Assembly (NCBI GenBank): GCA_039090855.1
Contig: CM077016.1
Span: 53,493,936 to 53,557,935 of the forward strand
Direction: 5' to 3'
Source: Macrothele yani
Lineage: Eukaryota; Arthropoda; Arachnida; Araneae; Macrothelidae
DNA length: 64,000 nt
Shown here: positions 20,674-33,632 of the stretch, piece after piece
How positions within the stretch are numbered: position 1 is the first letter of the stretch
Layout of the letters: the number at the start of each line of letters is the position of its first letter
Notes under the pieces: model-generated
The model's database searches: none
Seen by the model: only the letters and a program-made list of their open reading frames with translations
What the model was told of the DNA's origin: nothing
Program-made: the position numbers and the translations under genes

Positions 20674-23600
20674 GATGGGCACATTAAGCCGTCGGACCCC
20701 GGGTACTGGTCCCCCGGTAGTAAATAAGGGCGTCTTCTACCTCGCTTCCGTGTCACTTTCCTATCGGGCACTCTAGCCCAAATCTCCTAGCTTCCTATTT
20801 CTATGGGTTGTTTAAGACCTGGGGTCAGACACTCCCTTCCTAAAATCCTCTACATATGATCTGATCTGATGGGCACATTAAGCCGTCGGACCCCGGGTAC
20901 TGCCCCCCGGTATTAAATAAGTGCGTCTTCTACCTCGCTTCCGTGTGACTTTCCTATCGGGCACTCTAGCCCAAATCTCCTAGCTTCCTATTTCTAAGGC
21001 TTGTTTAAGGCCTGGGGTCAGACACTCCCTTCCTAAAATCCTCTACATATGATCATGATGGGCAAATTAAGCCGTCGGACCCCGGGTACTGGCCCCCCGG
21101 TAGTAAATAAGGGCGTCTTCTACCTCGCTTCCGTGTGACTTTCCTATCGGGCACTCTAGCCCAAATCTCCTAGCTTCCTATTTCTATGGGTTGTTTAAGA
21201 CCTGGGGTCAGACACTCCCTTCCTAAAATCCTCTACATATGATCTGATCTGATGGGCACATTAAGCCGTCGGACCCCGGGTACTGCCCCCCGGTAGTAAA
21301 TAAGGGCGTCTTCTACCTCGCTTCCGTGTGACTTTCCTATCGGGCACTCTAGCCCAAATCTCCTAGCTTCCTATTTCTAAGGCTTGTTTAAGGCCTGGGG
21401 TCAGACACTCCCTTCCTAAAATCCTCTACATATGATCATGATGGGCAAATTAAGCCGTCGGAACCCGGGTACTGGCCCCCGGTAGTAAATAAGGGCGTCT
21501 TCTACCTCGCTTCCGTGTGACTTTCCTATCGGGCACTCTAGCCCAAATCTCCTAGCTTCCTATTTCTATGGGTTGTTTAAGACCTGGGGTCAGACACTCC
21601 CTTCCTAAAATCCTCTACATATGATCATGATGGGCAAATTAAGCCGTCGGACCCCGGGTACTTGCCCCCGGTAGTAAATAAGGGCGTCTTTTACCTCGCT
21701 TCCGTGTGACTTTCCTATCGGGCACTCTAGCCCAAATCTCCTAGCTTCCTATTTCTAAGGCTTGTTTAAGACCTGGGGTCAGACACTCCCTTCCTAAAAT
21801 CCTCTACATATGATCATGATGGGCAAATTAAGCCGTCGGACCCCGGGTACTTGCCCCCGGTAGTAAATAAGGGCGTCTTCTACCTCGCTTCCGTGTCACT
21901 TTCCTATCGGGCACTCTAGCCCAAATCTCCTAGCTTCCTATTTCTAAGGCTTGTTTAAGACCTGGGGTCAGACACTCCCTTCCTAAAATCCTCTACATAT
22001 GATCATGATGGGCAAATTAAGCCGTCGGACCCCGGGTACTTGCCCCCGGTAGTAAATAAGGGCGTCTTCTACCTCGCTTCCGTGTCACTTTCCTATCGGG
22101 CACTCTAGCCCAAATCTCCTAGCTTCCTATTTCTATGGGTTGTTTAAGACCTGGGGTCAGACACTCCCTTCCTAAAATCCTCTACATATGATCTGATCTG
22201 ATGGGCACATTAAGCCGTCGGACCCCGGGTACTGCCCCCGGTAGTAAATAAGTGCGTCTTCTACCTCGCTTCCGTGTGACTTTCCTATCGGGCACTCTAG
22301 CCCAAATCTCCTAGCTTCCTATTTCTAAGGCTTGTTTAAGGCCTGGGGTCAGACACTTCCTTCCTAAAATCCTCTACATATGATCATGATGGGCAAATTA
22401 AGCCGTCGGACCCCGGGTACTGGCCCCCCGGTAGTAAATAAGGGCGTCTTCTACCTCGCTTCCGTGTGACTTTCCTATCGGGCACTCTAGCCCAAATCTC
22501 CTAGCTTCCTATTTCTATGGGTTGTTTAAGACCTGGGGTCAGACACTCCCTTCCTAAAATCCTCTACATATGATCTGATCTGATGGGCACATTAAGCCGT
22601 CGGACCCCGGGTACTGCCCCCGGTAGTAAATAAGGGCGTCTTCTACCTCGCTTCCGTGTGACTTTCCTATCGGGCACTCTAGCCCAAATCTCCTAGCTTC
22701 CTATTTCTAAGGCTTGTTTAAGGCCTGGGGTCAGACACTCCCTTCCTAAAATCCTCTACATATGATCATGATGGGCAAATTAAGCCGTCGGACCCCGGGT
22801 ACTGGCCCCCCCGGTAGTAAATAAGGGCGTCTTCTACCTCGCTTCCGTGTGACTTTCCTATCAGGCACTCTAGCCCAAATCTCCTAGCTTCCTATTTCTA
22901 TGGGTTGTTTAAGACCTGGGGTCAGACACTCCCTTCCTAAAATCCTCTACATATGATCATGATGGGCAAATTAAGCCGTCGGACCCCGGGTACTGGCCCC
23001 CGGTAGTAAATAAGGGCGTCTTCTACCTCGCTTCCGTGTGACTTTCCTATCGGGCACTCTAGCCCAAATCTCCTAGCTTCCTATTTCTAAGGCTTGTTTA
23101 AGACCTGGGGTCAGACACTCCCTTCCTAAAATCCTCTACATATGATCATGATGGGCAAATTAAGCCGTCGGACCCCGGGTACTTGCCCCCGGTTGTAAAT
23201 AAGGGCGTCTTCTACCTCGCTTCCGTGTCACTTTCCTATCGGGCACTCTAGCCCAAATCTCCTAGCTTCCTATTTCTAAGGCTTGTTTAAGATCTGGTGT
23301 CAGACACTCCCTTCCTAAAATCCTCTACATATGATCATGATGGGCAAATTAAGCCGTCGGACCCCGGGTACTTGCCCCCGGTAGTAAATAAGGGCGTCTT
23401 CTACCTCGCTTCCGTGTCACTTTCCTATCGGGCACTCTAGCCCAAATCTCCTAGCTTCCTATTTCTAAGGCTTGTTTAAGACCTGGGGTCAGACACTCCC
23501 TTCCTAAAATCCTCTACATATGATCATGATGGGCAAATTAAGCCGTCGGACCCCGGGTACTTGCCCCCGGTAGTAAATAAGGGCGTCTTCTACCTCGCTT

Positions 23601-26600
23601 CCGTGTCACTTTCCTATCGGGCACTCTAGCCCAAATCTCCTAGCTTCCTATTTCTAAGGCTTGTTTAAGACCTGGGGTCAGACACTCCCTTCCTAAAATC
23701 CTCTACATATGATCATGATGGGCAAATTAAGCCGTCGGACCCCGGGTACTTGCCCCCGGTAGTAAATAAGGGCGTCTTCTACCTCGCTTCCGTGTGACTT
23801 TCCTATCGGGCACTCTAGCCCAAATCTCCTAGCTTCCTATTTCTAAGGCTTGTTTAAGACCTGGGGTCAGACACTCCCTTCTTAAAATCCTCTACATATG
23901 ATCATGATGGGCAAATTAAGCCGTCGGACCCCGGGTACTTGCCCCCGGTAGTAAATAAGGGTGTCTTCTACCTCGCTTCCGTGTCACTTTCCTATCGGGC
24001 ACTCTAGCCCAAATCTCCTAGCTTCCTATTTCTAAGGCTTGTTTAAGACCTGGGGTCAGACACTCCCTTCCTAAAATCCTCTACATATGATCATGATGGG
24101 CAAATTAAGCCGTCGGACCCCGGGTACTTGCCCCCGGTAGTAAATAACGGCGTCTTCTACCTCGCTTCCGTGTCACTTTCCTATCGGGCACTCTAGCCCA
24201 AATCTCCTAGCTTCCTATTTCTATGGGTTGTTTAAGACCTGGGGTCAGACACTCCCTTCCTAAAATCCTCTACATATGATCTGATCTGATGGGCACATTA
24301 AGCCGTCGGACCCCGGGTACTGCCCCCCGGTAGTAAATAAGTGCGTCTTCTACCTCGCTTCCGTGTGACATTCCTATCGGGCACTCTAGCCCAAATCTCC
24401 TAGCTTCCTATTTCTAAGGCTTGTTTAAGGCCTGGGGTCAGACACTTCCTTCCTAAAATCCTCTACATATGATCATGATGGGCAAATTAAGCCGTCGGAC
24501 CCCGGGTACTGGCCCCCCGGTAGTAAATAAGGGCGTCTTCTACCTCGCTTCCGTGTGACTTTCCTATCGGGCACTCTAGCCCAAATCTCCTAGCTTCCTA
24601 TTTCTATGGGTTGTTTAAGACCTGGGGTCAGACACTCCCTTCCTAAAATCCTCTACATATGATCTGATCTGATGGGCACATTAAGCCGTCGGACCCCGGG
24701 TACTGCCCCCGGTAGTAAATAAGGGCGTCTTCTACCTCGCTTCCGTGTGACTTTCCTATCGGGCACTCTAGCCCAAATCTCCTAGCTTCCTATTTCTAAG
24801 GCTTGTTTAAGGCCTGGGGTCAGACACTCCCTTCCTAAAATCCTCTACATATGATCATGATGGGCAAATTAAGCCGTCGGACCCCGGGTACTGGCCCCCC
24901 GGTAGTAAATAAGGGCGTCTTCTACCTCGCTTCCGTGTGACTTTCCTATCAGGCACTCTAGCCCAAATCTCCTAGCTTCCTATTTCTATGGGTTGTTTAA
25001 GACCTGGGGTCAGACACTCCCTTCCTAAAATCCTCTACATATGATCATGATGGGCAAATTAAGCCGTCGGACCCCGGGTACTGGCCCCCGGTAGTAAATA
25101 AGGGCGTCTTCTACCTCGCTTCCGTGTGACTTTCCTATCGGGCACTCTAGCCCAAATCTCCTAGCTTCCTATTTCTAAGGCTTGTTTAAGACCTGGGGTC
25201 AGACACTCCCTTCCTAAAATCCTCTACATATGATCATGATGGGCAAATTAAGCCGTCGGACCCCGGGTACTTGCCCCCGGTAGTAAATAAGGGCGTCTTC
25301 TACCTCGCTTCCGTGTCACTTTCCTATCGGGCACTCTAGCCCAAATCTCCTAGCTTCCTATTTCTAAGGCTTGTTTAAGACCTGGGGTCAGACACTCCCT
25401 TCCTAAAATCCTCTACATATGATCATGATGGGCAAATTAAGCCGTCGGACCCCGGGTACTTGCCCCCGGTAGTAAATAAGGGCGTCTTCTACCTCGCTTC
25501 CGTGTCACTTTCCTATCGGGCACTCTAGCCCAAATCTCCTAGCTTCCTATTTCTAAGGCTTGTTTAAGACCTGGGGTCAGACACTCCCTTCCTAAAATCC
25601 TCTACATATGATCATGATGGGCAAATTAAGCCGTCGGACCCCGGGTACTTGCCCCCGGTAGTAAATAAGGGCGTCTTCTACCTCGCTTCCGTGTGACTTT
25701 CCTATCGGGCACTCTAGCCCAAATCTCCTAGCTTCCTATTTCTAAGGCTTGTTTAAGACCTGGGGTCAGACACTCCCTTCCTAAAATCCTCTACATATGA
25801 TCATGATGGGCAAATTAAGCCGTCGGACCCCGTGTACTTGCCCCCGGTAGTAAATAAGGGCGTCTTCTACCTCGCTTCCGTGTGACTTTCCTATCGGGCA
25901 CTCTAGCCCAAATCTCCTAGCTTCCTATTTCTAAGGCTTGTTTAAGACCTGGGGTCAGACACTCCCTTCCTAAAATCCTCTACATATGATCATGATGGGC
26001 AAATTAAGCCGTCGGACCCCGGGTACTTGCCCCCGGTTGTAAATAAGGGCGTCTTCTACCTCGCTTCCGTGTCACTTTCCTATCGGGCACTCTAGCCCAA
26101 ATCTCCTAGCTTCCTATTTCTAAGGCTTGTTTAAGATCTGGTGTCAGACACTCCCTTCCTAAAATCCTCTACATATGATCATGATGGGCAAATTAAGCCG
26201 TCGGACCCCGGGTACTTGCCCCCGGTAGTAAATAAGGGCGTCTTCTACCTCGCTTCCGTGTCACTTTCCTATCGGGCACTCTAGCCCAAATCTCCTAGCT
26301 TCCTATTTCTAAGGCTTGTTTAAGACCTGGGGTCAGACACTCCCTTCCTAAAATCCTCTACATATGATCATGATGGGCAAATTAAGCCGTCGGACCCCGG
26401 GTACTTGCCCCCGGTAGTAAATAAGGGCGTCTTCTACCTCGCTTCCGTGTCACTTTCCTATCGGGCACTCTAGCCCAAATCTCCTAGCTTCCTATTTCTA
26501 AGGCTTGTTTAAGACCTGGGGTCAGACACTCCCTTCCTAAAATCCTCTACATATGATCATGATGGGCAAATTAAGCCGTCGGACCCCGGGTACTTGCCCC

Positions 26601-29600
26601 CGGTAGTAAATAAGGGCGTCTTCTACGTCGCTTCCGTGTGACTTTCCTATCGGGCACTCTAGCCCAAATCTCCTAGCTTCCTATTTCTAAGGCTTGTTTA
26701 AGACCTGGGGTCAGACACTCCCTTCTTAAAATCCTCTACATATGATCATGATGGGCAAATTAAGCCGTCGGACCCCGGGTACTTGCCCCCGGTAGTAAAT
26801 AAGGGTGTCTTCTACCTCGCTTCCGTGTCACTTTCCTATCGGGCACTCTAGCCCAAATCTCCTAGCTTCCTATTTCTAAGGCTTGTTTAAGACCTGGGGT
26901 CAGACACTCCCTTCCTAAAATCCTCTACATATGATCATGATGGGCAAATTAAGCCGTCGGACCCCGGGTACTTGCCCTCGGTAGTAAATAACGGCGTCTT
27001 CTACCTCGCTTCCGTGTCACTTTCCTATCGGGCACTCTAGCCCAAATCTCCTAGCTTCCTATTTCTATGGGTTGTTTAAGACCTGGGGTCAGACACTCCC
27101 TTCCTAAAATCCTCTACATATGATCTGATCTGATGGGCACATTAAGCCGTCGGACCCCGGGTACTGCCCCCGGTAGTAAATAAGTGCGTCTTCTACCTCG
27201 CTTCCGTGTGACTTTCCTATCGGGCACTCTAGCCCAAATCTCCTAGCTTCCTATTTCTAAGGCTTGTTTAAGGCCTGGGGTCAGACACTTCCTTCCTAAA
27301 ATCCTCTACATATGATCATGATGGGCAAATTAAGCCGTCGGACCCCGGGTACTGGCCCCCGGTAGTAAATAAGGGCGTCTTCTACCTCGCTTCCGTGTGA
27401 CTTTCCTATCGGGCACTCTAGCCCAAATCTCCTAGCTTCCTATTTCTATGGGTTGTTTAAGACCTGGGGTCAGACACTCCCTTCCTAAAATCCTCTACAT
27501 ATGATCTGATCTGATGGGCACATTAAGCCGTCGGACCCCGGGTACTGCCCCCGGTAGTAAATAAGGGCGTCTTCTACCTCGCTTCCGTGTGACTTTCCTA
27601 TCGGGCACTCTAGCCCAAATCTCCTAGCTTCCTATTTCTAAGGCTTGTTTAAGGCCTGGGGTCAGACACTCCCTTCCTAAAATCCTCTACATATGATCAT
27701 GATGGGCAAATTAAGCCGTCGGACCCCGGGTACTGGCCCCCGGTAGTAAATAAGGGCGTCTTCTACCTCGCTTCCGTGTGACTTTCCTATCGGGCACTCT
27801 AGCCCAAATCTCCTAGCTTCCTATTTCTAAGGCTTGTTTAAGACCTGGGGTCAGACACTCCCTTCCTAAAATCCTCTACATATGATCATGATGGGCAAAT
27901 TAAGCCGTCGGACCCCGGGTACTTGCCCCCGGTAGTAAATAAGGGCGTCTTCTACCTCGCTTCCGTGTCACTTTCCTATCGGGCACTCTAGCCCAAATCT
28001 CCTAGCTTCCTATTTCTAAGGCTTGTTTAAGACCTGGGGTCAGACACTCCCTTCCTAAAATCCTCTACATATGATCATGATGGGCAAATTAAGCCGTCGG
28101 ACCCCGGGTACTTGCCCCCGGTAGTAAATAAGGGCGTCTTCTACCTCGCTTCCGTGTCACTTTCCTATCGGGCACTCTAGCCCAAATCTCCTAGCTTCCT
28201 ATTTCTAAGGCTTGTTTAAGACCTGGGGTCAGACACTCCCTTCCTAAAATCCTCTACATATGATCATGATGGGCAAATTAAGCCGTCGGACCCCGGGTAC
28301 TTGCCCCCGGTAGTAAATAAGGGCGTCTTCTACCTCGCTTCCGTGTGACTTTCCTATCGGGCACTCTAGCCCAAATCTCCTAGCTTCCTATTTCTAAGGC
28401 TTGTTTAAGACCTGGGGTCAGACACTCCCTTCCTAAAATCCTCTACATATGATCATGATGGGCAAATTAAGCCGTCGGACCCCGGGTACTTGCCCCCGGT
28501 AGTAAATAAGGGCGTCTTCTACCTCGCTTCCGTGTCACTTTCCTATCGGGCACTCTAGCCCAAATCTCCTAGCTTCCTATTTCTAAGGCTTGTTTAAGAC
28601 CTGGGGTCAGACACTCCCTTCCTAAAATCCTCTACATATGATCATGATGGGCAAATTAAGCCGTCGGACCCCGGGTACTTGCCCCCGGTAGTAAATAAGG
28701 GCGTCTTCTACCTCGCTTCCGTGTGACTTTCCTATCGGGCACTCTAGCCCAAATCTCCTAGCTTCCTATTTCTAAGGCTTGTTTAAGACCTGGGGTCAGA
28801 CCCTCCCTTCCTAAAATCCTCTACATATGATCATGATGGGCAAATTAAGCCGTCGGACCCCGGGTACTTGCCCCCGGTAGTAAATAAGGGCGTCTTCTAC
28901 CTCGCTTCCGTGTCACTTTCCTATCGGGCACTCTAGCCCAAATCTCCTAGCTTCCTATTTCTAAGGCTTGTTTAAGAATTGGGGTCAGACACTCCCTTCC
29001 TAAAATCCTCTACATATGATCATGATAGGCAAATTAAGCCGTCGGACCCCGGGTACTTGCCCCCGGTAGTAAATAAGGGCGTCTTCTACCTCGCTTCCGT
29101 GTGACTTTCCTATCGGGCACTCTAGCCCAAATCTCCTAGCTTCCTATTTCTAAGGCTTGTTTAAGACCTGGGGTCAGACACTCCCTTCCTAAAATCCTCT
29201 ACATATGATCTGATCTGATGGGCACGTTAAGCCGTCGGGCCCCGGGTACTGGCCCCCGGTAGTAAATAAGGGCGTCTTCTACCTCGCTTCCGTGTGACTT
29301 TCCTATCGGGCACTCTAGCCCAAATCTCCTAGCTTCCTATTTCTAAGGCTTGTTTAAGACCTGGGGTCAGACACTCCCTTCCTAAAATCCTCTACATATG
29401 ATCATGATGGGCAAATTAAGCCGTCGGACCCCGGGTACTTGCCCCCGGTAGTAAATAAGGGCGTCTTCTACCTCGCTTCCGTGTCACTTTCCTATCGGGC
29501 ACTCTAGCCCAAATCTCCTAGCTTCCTATTTCTAAGGCTTGTTTAAGAATTGGGGTCAGACACTCCCTTCCTAAAATCCTCTACATATGATCATGATGGG

Positions 29601-30029
29601 CACGTTAAGCCGCCGGACCCCGGGTACTGGCCCCCGGTAGTAAATAAGGGCGTCTTCTACCTCGCTTCCGTGTCACTTTCCTATCGGGCACTCTAGCCCA
29701 AATCTCCTAGCTTCCTATTTCTAAAGGTTGTTTAAGACCAGGGGTCAGACACTCCCTTCCTAAAATCCTCTACATATGATCTGATCTGACCTACTAGAGC
29801 ATTGAATGGGCACGTTAAGCCGTCGGACCCCGGGTACTGGCCCCCGGTAGTAAATAAGGGCGTCTTCTACCTCGCTTCCGTGTCACTTTCCTATCGGGCA
29901 CTCTAGCCCAAATCTCCTAGCTCCCTATTCCTAAGGGTTGTTTAAGACCAGGGGTCAGACACTCCCTTCCTAAAATCCTCTACATATGATCTGATCTGAC
30001 GGGCACATTAAGCCGTCGGACCCCGGGTA
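20481..30029 (+). repeat. satellite array, about 50 units of 188-194 bp, from a SINE tail
   Basis: Head-to-tail units begin GATGGGCAMRTTAAGCCG and end CTCTACATATGATC. Two unit types differ by 5 bp at the junction: long (193-194 bp, GATCTGATCTGAT) and short (188-189 bp, GATCATGAT). Starts read directly include 20674, 20868, 21057, 21251, 21440, 21629, 21818, 22007 and 22200. Diagnostic variants recur in blocks. Edge units (from about 29580) differ more and resemble the dispersed SINE-B, with CACGTTAAGCC and an 18-bp insertion near 29790. No open frames of interest lie within. Confidence 0.97.
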
Positions 30030-30326
30030 TCTTGACCTGCGGTTCTGGACAGCGTGTTTCAGCTAGAGCAAAATTACTTTTTTATTTGAAAGTAATTATA
30101 TAAAAAATAATTTTCTCATCCTTTATTTTTTTCTCACGTTATAAATTTGCACTGGAATTCTCGCAATTCTGGACGTTTTTATTTTTTTCATGATTTTTTC
30201 GTAATTATTTTATTAATGGTAGATAAGTCTTGAAAAAGAAATTTTTGTGCGCATTTGGATTTCCGTTCTCACTAAAGGCGAAGAAACTCTAATAAATTCT
30301 GAATTCAGTTATTGCACTAAAATGTA
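30030..30326. other. AT-rich spacer
   Basis: No recognisable feature is seen between the satellite end and the next Tc1 element. Confidence 0.6.
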
Positions 30327-31513
30327 CACTGAAGAGCAATTGAATTAGAGACAGCTGGCGTTATGCAAATGTGGCGCTGTGGGCCGTCCTGTAAACGGAA
30401 ACGACATGACGTATGCAGCGATCCGACAATATAAGGAGTGATGCGACGGGAATCAGTAAGAGTCGGACGCAGTATGGGTAAGACGAAGGATCTAAGCGCA
30501 TTTGATCGTGGGCAAATTGTCGGGGCCTGACGAATGGGTCACTCCATCTCGGAAGTCGTGCTGGCACTGGGATTTTCACGAGCCACTGTGTCACGGGTGC
30601 ACCGTGAATACATCGAATCCGGTAAAACCATCCCTGCAACAGCCAACTGCTGTGGACAACAGCGTGTGGATGAGCGGGGTCATCGTCGGCTAGCTCGCAT
30701 TGTAACAGTGGATAGACGGGCCACAGTGCAAGAAATCACTCTGCAATTTAACGCTGGTGCACAAAAAACGTGTAAGCAGCCACATCATCCAGAACCATCT
30801 CCTCGCTATGGGGTACAGAAGCAGTCGTCCCACGAGGGTACCCGCTGCTGACCGCATATCACAGGGTGCAAAGATTAGCATGGGCGCGGGAACATCGCCA
30901 CTGGACCCTAGACATGTGGGAAAATGTTGCCTGGACTGATGAGTCGAGATTCACGTTGGTACATGCGGATAGCAGGACACGAGTACGGCGCAAACCACAT
31001 GAAGCGATGGATCCTTCTTGCCAGCAAGCTGGTGGAGGTGGCATTCTCGTCTGGGGACCGTTTATGTGGACTGAAATGCGACCCCTGGTACGTGTGACAT
31101 CGTCCCTCACAGGTCAACGTTACTGGGATATCCTGGACGACCATTTGCTCCCGTTTGTGTGTCTTCAACATCCCACTGGGGACCTCATCCTGCAACAAGA
31201 CAATGCAGCTCCCGAATTGTATCCGAATGGTTAGATGAACACTACACCGACGTGACCTCGCTTCCTTGCCCAGCTAGGGCACCTGACCTCAATCCCATCG
31301 AGCTCATCTGTGATGCCATCGAGAGAGATGACCCCCTCGATCAAATCTTCGTGAACTGTGGGAGCTTGTTCAGGGGTCGTGGATCCGTATAGCATCCCAA
31401 CGCTTCCGGTGTCTTGTCGAGTCCATGCCGAGACGAATCGCCGCCGTCATCAAGGCAAAAGGTGGTGCTACACGTTACTAGACAGGTATCTCTAATTCAA
31501 TTGCTCTTCAGTG
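30327..31513 (+). mobile_element. Tc1-like element, copy 1 of a two-copy family
   Basis: TIRs CACTGAAGAGCAATTGAATT (30327) and its complement ending at 31513, about 27 bp, with TA at 30325-30326 and 31514-31515. It is closely related to 49262-50549. The transposase inside is broken. Confidence 0.95.
30474..31480 (+). pseudogene. Tc1-like transposase, copy 1, broken
   Basis: It starts MGKTKDLSAFDRGQIVG at 30474. A TGA follows at codon 19 (about 30528). The frame continues through the HTH region (LGFSRATVSRV), is shifted near 30765 at an A run, and shows WTDESRFTLVHAD, then LILQQDNAAP. After DNAAP bases are missing and the protein continues in another frame as RIVSEWLDEH and PDLNPIE. The three DD34E acidic residues are recognisable but not in one frame. 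Confidence 0.9.
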
Positions 31514-31867
31514 TATAAGAATGGGGTAACGTTTTCGACATTCGCTCTCAGTGAACGTACCTTGTTTATTGCTTTTCAACAACGGAAAAAATTTTACACT
31601 TACATTAAATTTTACTAAAGATCTGTGGTTCAGGAAAATGGGTAAAATGTTAATTATTGTTCCAATACAAAAAAACAACTGCAATTTTTAAACTTGTATT
31701 GAAAAATCGTGAAACAATTAACGGTGATGCTGACATACAGTTTTTTTTTCTTTTTGCAGGGGGTAGCTTGATCATTTTCCCCAAAAGTGGGCCGCTCAAA
31801 ATCAGCTCTCCAGTCTGCCATTCCTCAGCGCCCTAATATCCCCCAAACTATTCTGAACTCCCTATTA
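31514..31867. other. spacer
   Basis: AT-rich sequence without recognisable features. Confidence 0.5.
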
Positions 31868-32089
31868 GCCGCCCCGGTGGCGCAGTGGTCTAAGGCGCTG
31901 GCCTCTGATCATTCGTCCGTAAGGGGTCCGGGTTCGAATCGCGGTCAGGCATGGATGTTGTATTTGTCTTACGGCACTGGCTCTCTCCCTTCCCTGGAAC
32001 CAGTGACCCTATATTAGGGACGGGCGACTGCTTATAGCCCATTGAGTTGCTCACGGTGGTCGTTAAACCTCCAATCCAAAAAAAAAAAA
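31868..32089 (+). mobile_element. SINE-A copy 7 with 13-bp target duplication
   Basis: A full-length copy. The target duplication GAACTCCCTATTA is at 31855-31867 and 32090-32102. The B-box region reads GGTTCGAATCG, one change from consensus. Confidence 0.95.
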
Positions 32090-32393
32090 GAACTCCCTAT
32101 TATCCCCGCCCCCTCCCCAGACACACAACTGTGAATTGCTGGTGTCGCCGCGGCTTGCGGTAAACCTGTGCGTCATGCTGAAGTTTTGGAATAGTAGAAA
32201 ATAAATAAATAAATAAATTCGCCACCTCGATTTTAGAAGTGTAGGCATTTTGGAAAACATCAAAATTATTTTGCATTGCCTAGCGGAAAAACTGTACATC
32301 GCAGAAATTCGAAACAGCGCGAATCCCCATTTCTGTCGCTTTCTTTTAAAAAAATAATGCATTTTCAAATCAGTCTTGTAATTGCCGAGGTCG

Positions 32394-32535
32394 CCCTGAT
32401 GGCCGATTGGCCAGTTTCTGACCGGGCGTCCGAGTCGAATCCGGGTTTGAGTCGCGTATGGTGCATAAATGGGATGTTTATCTTACGATGCTGGCTCGTC
32501 CCCTCCTCCCTGAAGCCAGCTATTTCAATTTGGGG
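32394..32535 (+). mobile_element. diverged SINE-A relative (subfamily A2)
   Basis: A tRNA-like head (CCGATTGGCC, CGAGTCGAATCCGGG) is followed by a tail that aligns with SINE-A (ATGTTTATCTTACGATGCTGG). The stem of the tail is kept as GCTGGCT (32490-32496) and AGCCAGC (32514-32520). The copy is truncated after a G run and abuts an inverted SINE-A. Confidence 0.7.
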
Positions 32536-32540
32536 GGGGG

Positions 32541-32742
32541 ATTTTAAGGACCACCGTGAGCAACTCGATGGGCTAAAAGCAGTCATCCGTCCTTAATTTA
32601 GGGCTTCTGGCTCCTGAGAAGGAAGAGAACCAGTGCTGTCAGACAAACACAACATCTATGCCTCACCGGGATTAGAATCAAGACCCATCTTGAAAGAATG
32701 GTCAGAAGCGTTTTGACCAGTATGCCACCTGTGCGGACCGCT
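32541..32742 (-). mobile_element. SINE-A copy 8, diverged, inverted
   Basis: The minus strand shows the head and tail with many changes (CCTCACCGGGATTAGAATCA on the plus strand marks the B box). It forms a head-to-head arrangement with the A2 copy. Confidence 0.8.
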
Positions 32743-33017
32743 TCAATTTCGTCATTACGAGAGATCACCGAAAAAAGGAAGGGGACGACTCGGCCAGGCT
32801 AGCCGGGCGAAGCACGCGTTGACTTTGCAGCGAAGGAAACAAAATTAAAAATCTTCAGTATGTTTAGAAGTCAATTGTATGACTTCAAAAAATGAAATAT
32901 TTGAGAAGCAGGCGAGAGAGCCTTAATTCGAAAGTGTTTTAAAGCGAAAAGTATAATATTGGTCGCAAGAGTGTATTGAAAAGGGATAGTTTATTCTGTC
33001 TCCGTGTAATCAAATCA

Positions 33018-33242
33018 GCCGTCCCGGTGGCGCAGTGGTTTAAGCGATGGCTTCTGACCATTCGTCCGAGAAGGGTGTGGGTTCGAATCCCGTGAGGCAT
33101 GGATCTTGTGTTTGTCTTACGGCACTGGCTCTTTCCCTTCCGTGGAATCAGTGAACCTAAATTAGGGTTAAGGACGGTGACTGATTATAGCCCATTGAGC
33201 ATTGATTGAGTTGCTCACGGGGTCGTTAAATGTTTTATAAAA
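33018..33242 (+). mobile_element. SINE-A copy 9
   Basis: Full length with small indels in the tail (a duplicated GAGCATTGATTGAG). TAATCAAA lies before it and a similar AATTAAATCAAA after it. Confidence 0.88.
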
Positions 33243-33246
33243 AAAT

Positions 33247-33632
33247 AACAATAATAATAATAATTAAATCAAAAGCACCTCATCCGAATTAATTTTGAAC
33301 ACTGACAGGGGAAACAGCAGGAAGGCAAAGGAGGAAAGGGTCGGGGGGGGGGGGGGTCTCTGTAGAAGTAAAAAAATCTTTCATTAAATTATAAAGAGTG
33401 AGCATTAGCATTGGGAGGGGGGGGCAGCCTAGATGACTTGAAGCGCTGCGACGAGTAATTGGCAGAGAAGAAGATTTCGCATTTATATAAGCTTGGACGA
33501 ATGGTCAGAAGCCATTCGTCCAGAACACTTAGAACACTGGCCCACCTGGGCGACCTATTTCAAATTCGTTACTTTTCATCGAAGAAGAGGTGGGGAAAGA
33601 CTCGGACAAATAGCAGGACGAAGCACATGTTG
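33247..33632. other. spacer with simple repeats
   Basis: It holds a short (AAT)n run near 33250 and G runs near 33343-33355 and 33416. No gene is seen. Confidence 0.5.

Noticed and set aside
20481..30029. The 190-bp array as a CRISPR array
   Set aside because: There are no unique spacers; each whole unit is repeated, and the window is eukaryotic.
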